A DNA stretch of 64,000 nt. It comes from Demequina zhanjiangensis (lineage in GTDB: Bacteria; Actinomycetota; Actinomycetes; Actinomycetales; Demequinaceae). Made by a program: the position numbers and the translations under genes. Of this stretch, positions 24,562 through 33,763 are shown piece by piece. The notes under the pieces are model-generated. The model worked only from the letters and a program-made list of their open reading frames with translations. It was not told the DNA's origin and searched no databases. The stretch's first letter is position 1. The number at the start of each line of letters is the position of its first letter. The DNA lies in NCBI RefSeq assembly GCF_030418315.1, contig NZ_JAUHPV010000001.1, forward strand, positions 372,001 to 436,000, given 5' to 3'.

Positions 24562-25647
24562 TCAGGCGCCGGACGTGTTCCCTGGTGCGCCACCCGTAGG
24601 AGTGGGTGGTTCCCCCCTGCTTCTGCCCCGGCGGCGGGCCGCACGTGCCTGCCCCCAGGCGAGAAGGCTTGGTGAGACCACGGACAGGATGAGCAGGGTG
24701 CCCGTGATCACGTTGATGACGTCCGAGGTGACGGAGGCGAGGCGCAGAGCGCTGGCCATCACCCCGATCAGCAGCGCGCCCGCGATGGGTCCGTGAAGCG
24801 CTCCCTTGCCGCCGAAGATGCTCACGCCGCCCAGCAGCACTGCGGCCACGACGGAGAGCTCGAGACCTGTCGCATTGTCGCCGCGAGCGCTCCCGTAGCG
24901 AAGCGTGTAGTAGACGCCCGCGAGGGCCGCGACCGTGCCGCTCAGCACGAACAGGAGGAGCTTGGTCCGGTCCACCCTCACTCCTGAGAAGTGCGCGGCC
25001 TCCTTCGACTGTCCGATCGCGAAGATGCCTCGACCGAACGGGGTGAAGTGGAGCAGGATCGCGAAGGCGATGGCGAGCACCACGAACAGCACCATGATGT
25101 TCGGGATCGGGGTGCCCGGGATCTTCTCGGTCACGAGATCACGCCAGGTGTCGGGGAAGTCGGTGATGGCCGTCGTGCCGAGGAGTCCGACTGCCAGGCC
25201 GCGGAAGAGCGCGAGCGTGCCGATGGTGACCGCGAGCGAGGGGAGCCCGACGACCGTGACGAGGAATCCGTTCACGGCTCCCGCCGCTGCACCTGCGACG
25301 ATCGCCAGGACCACGGCGACGCCGAACGGCAGCCCTGCCTGGTACAGGAGGCCTGTCAGCACGGACGAGAGGCCGACGACGCTCGCGACCGAGAGGTCGA
25401 TCTCGCCGGTGATGATCACCAGGGTCATCGGAAGCGCGATCAGGAGGATCGCAGCGATGTCCAGGAACAGGTACGTGTACGTGATCGGCGCTGCGAAGTT
25501 GTCGACCGCTCCGCTTGCGAAGGCGATCACGCCGACCAGTGCGGCGTACACCGCCATCTCGCGGGTCATGAGGACGCGACGCCACAGCGGCCGCTGGTAA
25601 TCCTGGTAGGTGCGGGTGGTTCCCGCAGACATGGTCGCGCTAGTCAT
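24562..25647 (-). CDS. rhaQ: Rhamnose ABC transporter permease
   Basis: This 361-aa CUT2 permease (BPD_transp_2 family) has about nine hydrophobic segments and the signature 'ITGEIDLSVASVVGLSSVL' near residue 80. It overlaps the upstream permease by eight bases. The C-terminal 35 residues are an Arg- and Pro/Gly-rich cytoplasmic tail. It forms the membrane channel with the other permease. The order rhaT-P-Q-S matches other rhamnose transporters. Confidence 0.9.
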   Translation of the reverse strand: MTSATMSAGTTRTYQDYQRPLWRRVLMTREMAVYAALVGVIAFASGAVDNFAAPITYTYLFLDIAAILLIALPMTLVIITGEIDLSVASVVGLSSVLTGLLYQAGLPFGVAVVLAIVAGAAAGAVNGFLVTVVGLPSLAVTIGTLALFRGLAVGLLGTTAITDFPDTWRDLVTEKIPGTPIPNIMVLFVVLAIAFAILLHFTPFGRGIFAIGQSKEAAHFSGVRVDRTKLLLFVLSGTVAALAGVYYTLRYGSARGDNATGLELSVVAAVLLGGVSIFGGKGALHGPIAGALLIGVMASALRLASVTSDVINVITGTLLILSVVSPSLLAWGQARAARRRGRSRGEPPTPTGGAPGNTSGA

Positions 25648-26674
25648 GGGAACGCTCCCGTTCTCGCGCGAGCGCGCGTTCTTGTCGTGTGGCTGCGAGC
25701 CGATCGAGCACGATCGCTCCGACGATCAGCACGCCGACCACCGCCTGCTGCCAGAAGTCCTGCACGCCGAGCACGGGGAGCGCGCGGTTGATCGTCATGA
25801 GCAGGAAGGCGCCGATCGCGGCACCGAAGACGGTGCCGCTTCCACCGAAGATCGCGACTCCGCCGATCACGGCCGCCCCGACCGCCTGAAGCTCGTAGCC
25901 CGAGCCCACCTGCGAGTTGACGGTGCCGTAGCGCGCCGCGTAGAGCACGCCGGCCAGACCCGCAAGGGCCCCTGAGACGACGAAGGCGGTGATCAGGCGT
26001 CGGCGCACGTTGAGGCCGTAGAGGGTCGCCGCGTCAGGGTCAGAGCCCATCGCGTAGAACTCGCGGCCCCCGCGCTGCGTCGTCATGTACCAGCCGGCCG
26101 CCCCCAGGACGACGAGGGCGATGAGGGTGATCACCGGGATGCGCCCTATCGACTCGGTGCCGAGGGCGAGGAACTCGCGTGGCATGTCGGAGGCGTTGAT
26201 GCGTTCCGATCCCGTCCACATCACATTGATGCCGCGATACGCATACAGCGTTCCCAGCGTCACCACGAGGCTTGGCACCTTCGCGTACGCGACGACGAGC
26301 CCGTTGATGAGGCCGAGCCCGCCGCCGAAGGCGAGGCCGATGAGGAACACCGTGGGCCATGGCAGCCAGGCGAAGTCCACGAACACCCTGCCGACGAGGT
26401 AGGCGGAGAGCCCCATCACGGAGCCGACCGACAGGTCGACGTTGCGGGTGATGATCACCATCGCCTGACCCACCGCGATCAGCATCAGGAGCGAGGGCGT
26501 CACGAGGAGGTCGCGGAAGCCGTCGTTGGAGAACAGGAAGTTGGGGTTCTTCGCCGTGGTGATGACGATGACCAGGATGAGCGCGGCGAGCACTCCTACC
26601 TCGCGTTGCTTGACGAGCGCCAGCGCGCGCTGGCCGAGGCTGGCGGTCCTCTCTCGGGTCTCGGTGAGGGTCAT
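25640..26674 (-). CDS. rhaP: Rhamnose ABC transporter permease
   Basis: This 344-aa CUT2 permease has the family motif 'ITRNVDLSVGSVMGLSAYL' near residue 80 and about nine membrane segments. Its ATG overlaps the stop of the ATPase gene by four bases, so the two are translationally coupled. It is the first of two permeases in the rhamnose importer. Confidence 0.9.
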   Translation of the reverse strand: MTLTETRERTASLGQRALALVKQREVGVLAALILVIVITTAKNPNFLFSNDGFRDLLVTPSLLMLIAVGQAMVIITRNVDLSVGSVMGLSAYLVGRVFVDFAWLPWPTVFLIGLAFGGGLGLINGLVVAYAKVPSLVVTLGTLYAYRGINVMWTGSERINASDMPREFLALGTESIGRIPVITLIALVVLGAAGWYMTTQRGGREFYAMGSDPDAATLYGLNVRRRLITAFVVSGALAGLAGVLYAARYGTVNSQVGSGYELQAVGAAVIGGVAIFGGSGTVFGAAIGAFLLMTINRALPVLGVQDFWQQAVVGVLIVGAIVLDRLAATRQERALARERERSHD

Positions 26675-28197
26675 CGCGTCTCCTCCAGGCTGTGCGTCGC
26701 GGCGTGCATCACCGTCTCGGGGGTGGCCTCGTCGCGCGTGAGATCCGCGGTGATGCGGCCCTCATGCACCACCAGGACCCTGTCCGCCATCCCCAGCACC
26801 TCGGGGAGCTCGGACGAGATCATGAGGATCGCGAGGCCCTGGCCGGCGAGGTCCGAGAGGAGTCGGTGCACCTCGGCCTTGGTTCCCACGTCGATTCCGC
26901 GAGTCGGTTCGTCGACGATGAGGACGTCTGGGTGCGAGGCGAGCCACTTGGCGATCACCACCTTCTGCTGGTTTCCGCCAGAGAGCGTCCCGGCGAGGGT
27001 GTCGAGCGACGAGGCCTTGACCTCGAGGCGCGACGCCCACTCGCGGGCGCTCGTGTTCTCCGCGGCGCTGGTGATCAGGCCGCGGGTGGTGAGGCGGTCG
27101 CGAATGGCGAGCGTGATGTTGCGGGCGATCCCCGAATCGAGCACCGCGCCTTGCTTGCGGCGGTCCTCGGGGATGAGCGCGAGGCCCGCGTGCATGGCCG
27201 CGGCGGGGTTGCCGGGCTTGAGCCGACGACCCTTCACCTCCACGGTGCCGGAGTCGTACGGGTCCACTCCGAAGGCGGCTCGCACGATCTCCGAGCGACC
27301 CGCGCCTACGAGGCCCGCGAGGGCCACGATCTCGCCGGAGCGCACCTCGAGGCTCACGTCGTGGAACACCCCGGTCCGGGTGAGACCGTCGATCTTGAGG
27401 ATCACGTCGCCGATCGGGGCCTCGGTCTTGGGGAAGAGCGTGGTGACGTCCCGGCCGACCATCTGCCGCACAAGCGCGTCCACTGAGGTCTCCGCGATCG
27501 GCTCGGTGGCGATGTACTCGCCGTCGCGCATCACCGTGACGGTGTCGCACAGCTCGAACACCTCGTCGAACCTGTGCGAGATGAACATCAGTGCGCGTCC
27601 TTCGTCGCGTAGCGACCGGGCCACGGCGAACAGGCGCTCGACCTCGACGCCGCTCAGGGCGGCAGTCGGCTCGTCCATCACGAGCACCTGCGCGTCGAGG
27701 GAGATCGCTTTGGCGATCTCGACGAGCTGCTGGTCGGCGATCGACAGGCCGCGGGTGGGGCGGTCGGGGTCCACGTAGACGCCGAGCTGCTCGAACAGCT
27801 GGATGGTCTCGGCGCGCATCGCGCGCTTGTCGATGCGCCCGAGCGAGCGCGTCGGCTGGCGGCCCATAAAGATGTTCTCGGTGACGCTGAGGTCGGGGAA
27901 GAGGGTCGGCTCCTGGTAGATGACAGCGATGCCGGCCTCCTTCGACTGCGCTGTGGTCACGAAGTCGACGGGCTGCCCGAGGTACTCGAAGCGGCCCGAG
28001 TCGCGTTGGTAGAGCCCTGCGATGATCTTGACGAGCGTCGACTTGCCGGCGCCGTTCTCGCCGATGAGCGCGTGGATGGACCCTTGTTCGAGGCTGATGC
28101 TCCCGGATCGGAGAGCTACCACCGGACCGAAGGATTTCGATACGCCCTCCATGAGGAGTGCGGTGCGCGCCTGGGCGTCGCGTGGAACTGTCGTCAT
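26671..28197 (-). CDS. rhaT: Rhamnose ABC transporter ATP-binding protein (two NBDs)
   Basis: This 508-aa protein has two fused ABC domains, as in RbsA-type CUT2 ATPases. The first has Walker A GENGAGKST near residue 48 and a divergent signature 'LSIADQQ'. The second has the degenerate Walker A 'GLVGAGRSE' and the canonical signature LSGGNQQ. Such asymmetry is normal for the family. I prefer ATG 28197 (GGAGA eight nt upstream) over GTG 28203, which would leave almost no spacing. It starts the operon downstream of the operator at 28233. Confidence 0.92.
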   Translation of the reverse strand: MTTVPRDAQARTALLMEGVSKSFGPVVALRSGSISLEQGSIHALIGENGAGKSTLVKIIAGLYQRDSGRFEYLGQPVDFVTTAQSKEAGIAVIYQEPTLFPDLSVTENIFMGRQPTRSLGRIDKRAMRAETIQLFEQLGVYVDPDRPTRGLSIADQQLVEIAKAISLDAQVLVMDEPTAALSGVEVERLFAVARSLRDEGRALMFISHRFDEVFELCDTVTVMRDGEYIATEPIAETSVDALVRQMVGRDVTTLFPKTEAPIGDVILKIDGLTRTGVFHDVSLEVRSGEIVALAGLVGAGRSEIVRAAFGVDPYDSGTVEVKGRRLKPGNPAAAMHAGLALIPEDRRKQGAVLDSGIARNITLAIRDRLTTRGLITSAAENTSAREWASRLEVKASSLDTLAGTLSGGNQQKVVIAKWLASHPDVLIVDEPTRGIDVGTKAEVHRLLSDLAGQGLAILMISSELPEVLGMADRVLVVHEGRITADLTRDEATPETVMHAATHSLEETR

Positions 28198-28232
28198 TGA
28201 CACTTCTCCTGCCTGGATGTCTCACGCCAGTG

Positions 28233-28284
28233 TGAAACGTTTCAGTACGCCGTGACTTTAGTCCTAGATCCGAGCATGCGTCAA
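28233..28284 (-). promoter_or_regulatory. Promoter and LacI-type operator of the rhamnose transporter operon
   Basis: On the minus strand a -35 box TTGACG (28284-28279) and -10 box TAAAGT (28260-28255) are 18 bp apart, followed by the perfect 12-bp palindrome TGAAACGTTTCA (28244-28233). The arrangement is the same as at the rhaI promoter. The rhaM gene lies upstream on the same strand, so rhaM and rhaTPQS have separate promoters. Confidence 0.75.
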
Positions 28285-28333
28285 CGCGAGTTGCCGAATC
28301 GTGACAATCCGCCTGAAGGACGCGCCTCGGGCG

Positions 28334-28678
28334 CTACAGGCCTGATTCCTTGAGCTGATCCTCCAGGTGGAAGACCTCGGTGAGCTGAGGTGCGGCCTGA
28401 TCCGCACGCGCCCCGTCCAGGGCGACGAAGAAGCGCGCAGACTCGGCCTCCCACGCCCGCGTCCGCTCGTCAGCGGCCAGCCTGCGTGCAGACTCCTCGT
28501 CGTCGTCGGTCTCGTAGTAGCCGATCAGCCGACCATCGGGCGCGAGGAAGATCGAGTAGTTGCGCCGCCCGGAATCGCGGATGGCCTCGAGCATCTCGGG
28601 CCACACCGCCCGATGACGCGCGACATACTCGTCGATGAGCTCGGGCCGCACCTGAAGTGCGAAGCAGACACGTGGCAT
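28334..28678 (-). CDS. rhaM: L-rhamnose mutarotase
   Basis: This 114-aa protein matches RhaM in length and in its conserved blocks: 'RVCFALQVRPELIDEYVARH', 'VWPEMLEAIRDSGRRNYSIF' and 'GYYET'. It interconverts alpha- and beta-L-rhamnose, speeding the supply of the anomer used by the isomerase. The start has GGAGGA upstream. It is transcribed divergently from the LacI gene, with an 84-bp shared promoter region. Confidence 0.93.
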   Translation of the reverse strand: MPRVCFALQVRPELIDEYVARHRAVWPEMLEAIRDSGRRNYSIFLAPDGRLIGYYETDDDEESARRLAADERTRAWEAESARFFVALDGARADQAAPQLTEVFHLEDQLKESGL

Positions 28679-28701
28679 CGTTGCGCTCCTCCCGCCGTGG
28701 C

Positions 28702-28708
28702 TAGGCTA
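28702..28708. promoter_or_regulatory. Overlapping divergent -10 boxes of rhaM and the LacI gene
   Basis: TAGGCTA (28702-28708) gives TAGGCT as a -10 on the plus strand (toward the LacI gene) and TAGCCT on the minus strand (toward rhaM). No full LacI-type operator is visible in this gap. This is a weak prediction. Confidence 0.3.
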
Positions 28709-28762
28709 ACGTCAGTCGGAGCCCGGCGTCCTGTGCTGGCGTCCGGCGCTGAGGAGGCGCGC

Positions 28763-29779
28763 ATGGGAGTGAGCATCAAGGAGGTCGCCGCACGCGCAGG
28801 CGTCTCCGTGGGCACCGTCTCCAACGTGCTCAACCGACCCGACATGGTCAAGGCCGAGACCGTCGAGAAGGTCCACGCGGCCATCGACGAGCTCGGCTAC
28901 GTCCCCAACTCCGCCGCCCAGCAGCTGCGCGAAGGTCAGAGCCGCAGCATCGGTCTCGTCGCGTTGGACATCAACAACCCGTTCTTCACAGACGTGGCGC
29001 GTGGCGCCGAGCGCGCCGCCGCCCTCGGCAGGCACACCGTGCTCCTCGCGAACTCCGGCGAGAGCATCGAGCGCGAGATCTCCAACATCGAGATGTTCGA
29101 GCGACAGCGCGTCCGCGGCGTCCTGGTGTCGCCGCTCTCCGAGGACCTGTCCAGGCTGCGAGACGTGCGCAAGCGAGGCATCCCCGTGGTGCTCGTGGAC
29201 CGCGGCACCGAGGACACGAGCTTCCCCTCCGTCGCCGTCGACGACGTTGCCGGTGGCGAGCTCGCGGCGCGACACCTGCTCGAAGGGGGTCGACGCCGGC
29301 TCGCCTTCGTGGGCGGTCCCATGCGGATCCGCCAGATCATCGACCGATACCGGGGCGCCGCCGCCGCCGTCGCCGCGGTGGACGAGGCGACGATCACCTC
29401 GATCGAGACCGAGGCCCTGTCGCTCGACGAGGGCATGCGCGTGGGCGGCGAGCTCCGCGCGCTCGTCGCCCGAGGCGAGATCGACGCGGTCTTCGCGGCC
29501 AACGACCTCCTCGCCATCGGAGTGCAGCAAGGTCTGCTCGGCGGCGACGACCCCGTCGCCATCCCGGGTGACGTCGCCCTCGTCGGCTACGACGACATCT
29601 CGTTCGCCGCTGCCGCCGTCGTGCCGATCACCTCGGTCAGGCAGCCGCGTGAGCTGATCGGCGAGACCGCCGTCGCTCTGCTCGAGGAGGTGCGCGAGTC
29701 CGAGTCGGAGCCTCGGCACGTGGTGTTCGAGCCCGAGCTCGTCGTACGCAGCTCGAGCGCACCCGCGCCCACCGCCTGA
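28763..29779 (+). CDS. LacI family transcriptional regulator of rhamnose genes
   Basis: This 338-aa regulator has a LacI helix-turn-helix at residues 4-24 ('IKEVAARAGVSVGTVSNVLN') followed by the sugar-binding core. The ATG at 28763 has GAGGAGG six nt upstream. Divergence from rhaM and the position next to the transporter operon make it the probable rhamnose repressor, acting on the operators at 23359 and 28233 and, by sequence identity, 5684. Its recognition helix is nearly the same as that of the LacI protein at 13905 (Val-Gly against Gln-Gly at the specificity positions). The effector is inferred. Confidence 0.88.
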   Translation: MGVSIKEVAARAGVSVGTVSNVLNRPDMVKAETVEKVHAAIDELGYVPNSAAQQLREGQSRSIGLVALDINNPFFTDVARGAERAAALGRHTVLLANSGESIEREISNIEMFERQRVRGVLVSPLSEDLSRLRDVRKRGIPVVLVDRGTEDTSFPSVAVDDVAGGELAARHLLEGGRRRLAFVGGPMRIRQIIDRYRGAAAAVAAVDEATITSIETEALSLDEGMRVGGELRALVARGEIDAVFAANDLLAIGVQQGLLGGDDPVAIPGDVALVGYDDISFAAAAVVPITSVRQPRELIGETAVALLEEVRESESEPRHVVFEPELVVRSSSAPAPTA

Positions 29780-29829
29780 TCCACCGCGTTCGGACTGCAG
29801 CGCGCGGCGCGTCCGCGTAGCGTGTGGTC

Positions 29830-30189
29830 ATGACGACGACGCGCCGGACCGCCGCCCTCGCCTCGCTTCTGCTCGCCCTCGTCGTCCTCGCCGGCTGCAA
29901 GCCTGTGGGTCTCGGCGACCCGTCCGCCATCGGAACCGTCGCCGCCGTGGACGTGAGCGTCGACACGGTCGGCCTCTCCTTCGTGCCCGACCCCGGCTAC
30001 GAGTACTTCTCCGGCACCATCTTCTTCCTCGAACCAGGCACCGACGTGCGCGACTCCGGGTGGGACCCGCTCGACCCCACGGAGATCGCCGCGGGCGCGA
30101 CGATCGAGGTGTGGACCGCCGAGTGCGCGGAGTCGTTCCCCGTGCAGTGCACCGTCACCAACGTCCGCGTCGTCGATCCCGGGCCCTGA
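29830..30189 (+). CDS. Small lipoprotein of unknown function
   Basis: This 119-aa protein starts with a lipoprotein signal peptide ending in the lipobox VLAGC at about residue 21. The mature part is acidic, with 'YEYFSGTIFFLEPGTDVRDSGWDPLDPTEIAAG', and contains two further Cys residues near the C-terminus that may form a disulfide. I do not recognise a family. ATG 29830 is chosen because a -10 hexamer TAGCGT (29818-29823) ends six nt before it. Confidence 0.7.
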   Translation: MTTTRRTAALASLLLALVVLAGCKPVGLGDPSAIGTVAAVDVSVDTVGLSFVPDPGYEYFSGTIFFLEPGTDVRDSGWDPLDPTEIAAGATIEVWTAECAESFPVQCTVTNVRVVDPGP

Positions 30190-30283
30190 CCCGCCCTGTC
30201 GGTTGCACCGATTCCCGCGCGTCGTCTCCTTCGCGCTGGCTCGCGCCCGGCGCCTGTCGCACCCCGCGGGTAGCGTCGGCCCC

Positions 30284-30664
30284 ATGGATGACATGCCCGT
30301 GGTCGACTCGTGGATCGCCGACGCGATCGCCGCGCTGCCCGGAGCGGTCACCGTGCCGTACCCGGACTGGGGCTCCCAGACCTTCCAGGTGGGAGGCAAG
30401 CACTTCGGACGGCTCGGCGGCGACCCTGAGGGTCGGCGCATCGTCACGGTGAAGGGCGATCCCGAGGTCAACGCCGCCCTCGTCGCCGCGCATGACGCCA
30501 TCACGCCCGGCTACTACGCCAACAAGCGCCTGTGGATCTCGCTCGCGATCGACGACCCTGACCTTGAGCGTGACCTCGTGATCGAGGCGCTTGAGAACGG
30601 CTACGCGATCGTGCGCGACTCGCTGCCGCGGCGCGTGCGCGAGTCGCTCGACCCGAGCGCCTGA
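30284..30664 (+). CDS. MmcQ/YjbR family protein
   Basis: This 126-aa protein matches the MmcQ/YjbR (CyaY-like fold) family: 'KHFGRLGG', 'TVKGDPEVNAAL', 'ITPGYYANKRLWISL' and a C-terminal 'IEALENGYAIVRDSLP'. Members are small DNA-binding-like proteins of unclear function. ATG 30284 follows the hexamer TAGCGT (30271-30276) by seven nt and has no Shine-Dalgarno, so it is probably leaderless. Confidence 0.8.
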   Translation: MDDMPVVDSWIADAIAALPGAVTVPYPDWGSQTFQVGGKHFGRLGGDPEGRRIVTVKGDPEVNAALVAAHDAITPGYYANKRLWISLAIDDPDLERDLVIEALENGYAIVRDSLPRRVRESLDPSA

Positions 30665-30707
30665 CCCCGCGTCGGCGGGCCCCTGCATGCGCCGATAGAA
30701 TCGCGAG

Positions 30708-32384
30708 GTGACTCCCGAGCAGCTCAGCGAGACCATCCGCGCCGCACTCCTGGCCGGAATCGACGACAGCGACTTCCAGCTGTCCCCGTTCGATGTCCCG
30801 GAGGACATCCGGGTGGAGCGACCCCGCCAGCGCGAGCATGGCGACTGGTCCACCAACGTCGCCATGCAGCTCGCCAAGAAGGCAGGAAGCAACCCCCGCG
30901 AGTTCGCGACCACCCTTGCTGAGCGCCTGGCCGAGATCGAGGGCATCGACACCGCGGAGGTCGCCGGACCGGGCTTCCTCAACATCCGCCTCGCGGCCGG
31001 CGCTGCGGGCGAGCTCGCCCGCACGATCGTCCTCGCCAACGGCGCCTTCGGCCGCGGCGAGACCTTCAAGGGCACCACCGTCAACATCGAGTTCGTCTCC
31101 GCGAACCCCACCGGGCCCATCCACCTGGGCGGCACCCGCTGGGCCGCCGTGGGCGACTCGCTCGCGCGCCTGCTCGAGTTCCATGAGGCCAACGTGGTCC
31201 GCGAGTACTACTTCAACGACCATGGCTCGCAGATCGACAACTTCGCGAAGTCGCTCGTGGCCGCAATCAAGGGCGAGGACACCCCCGAGAACGGCTACGG
31301 CGGCGAGTACATCCAGGAGATCGCCAACAAGGTCCTCATCCAGGCCATGGAGGTGGGCGAGCGCGACCCGCTCGAGCTGCCGGCCGACGAGCTCCAGGAG
31401 TTCTTCCGTGCCCGCGGCGTGCACCTGATGTTCGACGAGATCAAGCAGGAGCTCGCCGACTTCGGCGTCGAGTTCGACGTCTACTTTCATGAGGAGTCGC
31501 TGCACTCCGAGGGCAAGGTCGACAAGGCGCTCGAGGAGCTCAAGAGCAGCGGCGCGCTGTACGAGGCGGACAACGCCTGGTGGCTGCGCTCGACCGACCA
31601 CGGGGACGACAAGGACCGCGTGGTCATCAAGTCGGACGGCAACGCCGCGTACATCGCCGGCGACATCGCATACATCCGCGACAAGCACGAGCGCGGCGCG
31701 GACCTCTGCATCTACCTGCTCGGCGCTGACCACCACGGCTACATCGCACGCCTCAAGGCGGCGGCCGCAGCACTTGGCTACGACCCGGCGTCGGTCGAGG
31801 TCATCATCGGGCAGATGGTGAACCTGGTGAAGGACGGCCAGCCCGTCAGGATGTCGAAGCGCGCGGGCACCGTCGTGACCATGCAGGACCTCGTGGAGGC
31901 CGTCGGCGTCGACGCCGCGCGCTACGCGCTCGCCCGCTCCAGCGCCGACCAGTCGATCGACATCGACCTGGACCTGCTCGCCTCCGCGACCAACGCCAAC
32001 CCCGTCTTCTACGTGCAGTACGCGCACGCCCGCACCGCAGGCGTCGCCCGGAACGCCGCCGAGTACGGCATCACCCGCGACGACGGCTTCGACGCCTCGC
32101 TGCTGTCCCACGAGTCGGAGGCCGCGCTGCTCGGCGCGCTCGGCGAGTTCCCGCGAGTGGTCGCTCAGGCCGTCGAGTACCGCGAGCAGCACAGGGTGGC
32201 CCGCTACCTCGAGGACCTGGCCACCGCCTTCAACCGCTGGTACGACCGCACCCGCGTCACACCGCTCGGCGAGGAGGAGATCACCGACCTCCACCGCACG
32301 CGCCTGTGGCTCAACGACGCGACCGGAATGGTCCTGCGCACCGGCCTCCACTTGCTGGGCGTCTCCGCTCCCGAGAGGATGTGA
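30708..32384 (+). CDS. argS: Arginyl-tRNA synthetase
   Basis: This 558-aa class I synthetase charges tRNA-Arg. The N-terminal Add-1 domain is followed by the HIGH-like motif 'PIHLGG' near residue 139, the Rossmann core, the KMSK-like 'RMSKRAG' near residue 381 and the DALR anticodon-binding domain from about 445. The GTG start is preceded by TAGAAT (30696-30701) at six nt, a near-consensus leaderless promoter. It is 2 bp from lysA, the usual actinobacterial pair. Confidence 0.96.
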   Translation: MTPEQLSETIRAALLAGIDDSDFQLSPFDVPEDIRVERPRQREHGDWSTNVAMQLAKKAGSNPREFATTLAERLAEIEGIDTAEVAGPGFLNIRLAAGAAGELARTIVLANGAFGRGETFKGTTVNIEFVSANPTGPIHLGGTRWAAVGDSLARLLEFHEANVVREYYFNDHGSQIDNFAKSLVAAIKGEDTPENGYGGEYIQEIANKVLIQAMEVGERDPLELPADELQEFFRARGVHLMFDEIKQELADFGVEFDVYFHEESLHSEGKVDKALEELKSSGALYEADNAWWLRSTDHGDDKDRVVIKSDGNAAYIAGDIAYIRDKHERGADLCIYLLGADHHGYIARLKAAAAALGYDPASVEVIIGQMVNLVKDGQPVRMSKRAGTVVTMQDLVEAVGVDAARYALARSSADQSIDIDLDLLASATNANPVFYVQYAHARTAGVARNAAEYGITRDDGFDASLLSHESEAALLGALGEFPRVVAQAVEYREQHRVARYLEDLATAFNRWYDRTRVTPLGEEEITDLHRTRLWLNDATGMVLRTGLHLLGVSAPERM

Positions 32385-32386
32385 GC

Positions 32387-33724
32387 GTGAGCGCAGTCTG
32401 GTCCCGGACGGTCGAGCGTGGCGACGACGGGGCGCTGCGCGTCGGCGGCTGCGACGTGCGCGAGCTCGCGGGCGAGTTCGGCACTCCTCTCTACATCGTC
32501 GACGAGGAGGACATGCGCGCTCGCGCCGCCGCCTTCCGCGACCACTTCACGGCCGCCTTCGGGCGCCACGGCGCCAAGTGCGACGTCTTCTATGCGAGCA
32601 AGTCCTTCCTCAGCTCCCGCGTGGCCCGCTGGATGCTCGACGAGGACCTGAACATGGACGTCGCGTCGGGCGGGGAGCTCGAGATCGCGCTGCGCGGCGG
32701 CATGCCCCCCGAGCGGATCGCGCTGCACGGCAACAACAAGTCCGACGCGGAGATCGAGCGCGCGCTCAAGGTCGGCGTCGGGCGTCTGGTCGTCGACTCG
32801 CTCGGCGAGATCGGGATCATCGACGCGATCGCCTTCGAGCTCGGCGTGAAGGCGCCCGTGATGGTGCGCGTCACGACCGGCGTGCACGCGGGTGGCCACG
32901 AGTACATCGCGACCAGCCACGAGGACCAGAAGTTCGGCCTGTCGCTGGCCACCGGCGCGGCCATGGACGCCGTGCGCCTGGTGCATGCCGCGGAGAACCT
33001 CGAGCTGCTCGGCATCCACACCCACATCGGCTCGCAGATCCTGTCGATCGACGCGTTCCGCGAGTCCGCGACGCGCATGCTGAAGCTGCGTGCCGACTTC
33101 GCCGCCGAGTCGGGCGTCGAGATGCCTGAGGTGGACCTGGGCGGCGGCTACGCGATCGCCTATGTGCCCGGCGCCGAGTCGATCGACCCGCAGGTCGCCG
33201 CCTTCGAGATGGCCGACGCCGTCGCTGAGGCCCTGGAGGCTGCGGGCGGAAGCTGGCCGCGGCTCTCGATCGAGCCCGGCCGTGCGATCTCCGGACCCGC
33301 AGGCATGACGCTCTACCGCGTCGGCGTGGTGAAGACGGTGCAGCTCGAGGAGGGCGGCGAGCGCGCCTATGTCGCCGTCGACGGCGGCATGAGCGACAAC
33401 ATGCGCACCATCACCTATGGCGCGGAATACTCCGCGACCCTCGCAGCCCGCCTGTCCGACGAGCACCCGAAGCTCAGCCGCGTGGTCGGCAAGCACTGCG
33501 AGAGCGGCGACATCGTGGTCCGCAACGTCGAGCTCCCCGGAGACGTGGACCGTGGCGACCTGCTCGCCGTGCCCGCGACCGGCGCGTACGGCCGCGTCAT
33601 GGCGAACAACTACAACGGGCTCCTGCGGCCCGCGGTGGTGTCCGTCAGGGACGGTGAGGCCACGCTGCTGATCCGCCGCGACACCATGGAGGACCTGCTG
33701 CGCTGGGACGTCGCCCCCGACTGA
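32387..33724 (+). CDS. lysA: Diaminopimelate decarboxylase
   Basis: This 445-aa PLP enzyme makes L-lysine from meso-diaminopimelate, the last step of lysine synthesis. The PLP Lys72 is in 'FYASKSF', and 'HTHIGSQ', 'EPGRAISG', 'CESGD' and the C-terminal 'GAYGRVMANNYNG' are family motifs. GTG 32387 has GAGAGGA seven nt upstream, better spaced than an in-frame GTG at 32381. In many relatives hom, thrC and thrB follow directly; here about 3.7 kb of other genes separates them. Confidence 0.95.
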   Translation: MSAVWSRTVERGDDGALRVGGCDVRELAGEFGTPLYIVDEEDMRARAAAFRDHFTAAFGRHGAKCDVFYASKSFLSSRVARWMLDEDLNMDVASGGELEIALRGGMPPERIALHGNNKSDAEIERALKVGVGRLVVDSLGEIGIIDAIAFELGVKAPVMVRVTTGVHAGGHEYIATSHEDQKFGLSLATGAAMDAVRLVHAAENLELLGIHTHIGSQILSIDAFRESATRMLKLRADFAAESGVEMPEVDLGGGYAIAYVPGAESIDPQVAAFEMADAVAEALEAAGGSWPRLSIEPGRAISGPAGMTLYRVGVVKTVQLEEGGERAYVAVDGGMSDNMRTITYGAEYSATLAARLSDEHPKLSRVVGKHCESGDIVVRNVELPGDVDRGDLLAVPATGAYGRVMANNYNGLLRPAVVSVRDGEATLLIRRDTMEDLLRWDVAPD

Positions 33725-33763
33725 CGCGGCGGGGTACGTCACGTCGATTCCTATGATGGGCAC

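Noticed and set aside
28322..28334. A 5-bp hairpin just past rhaM as a terminator
   Set aside because: GCGCC-TCG-GGCGC is too short and common at this GC content to support the call.
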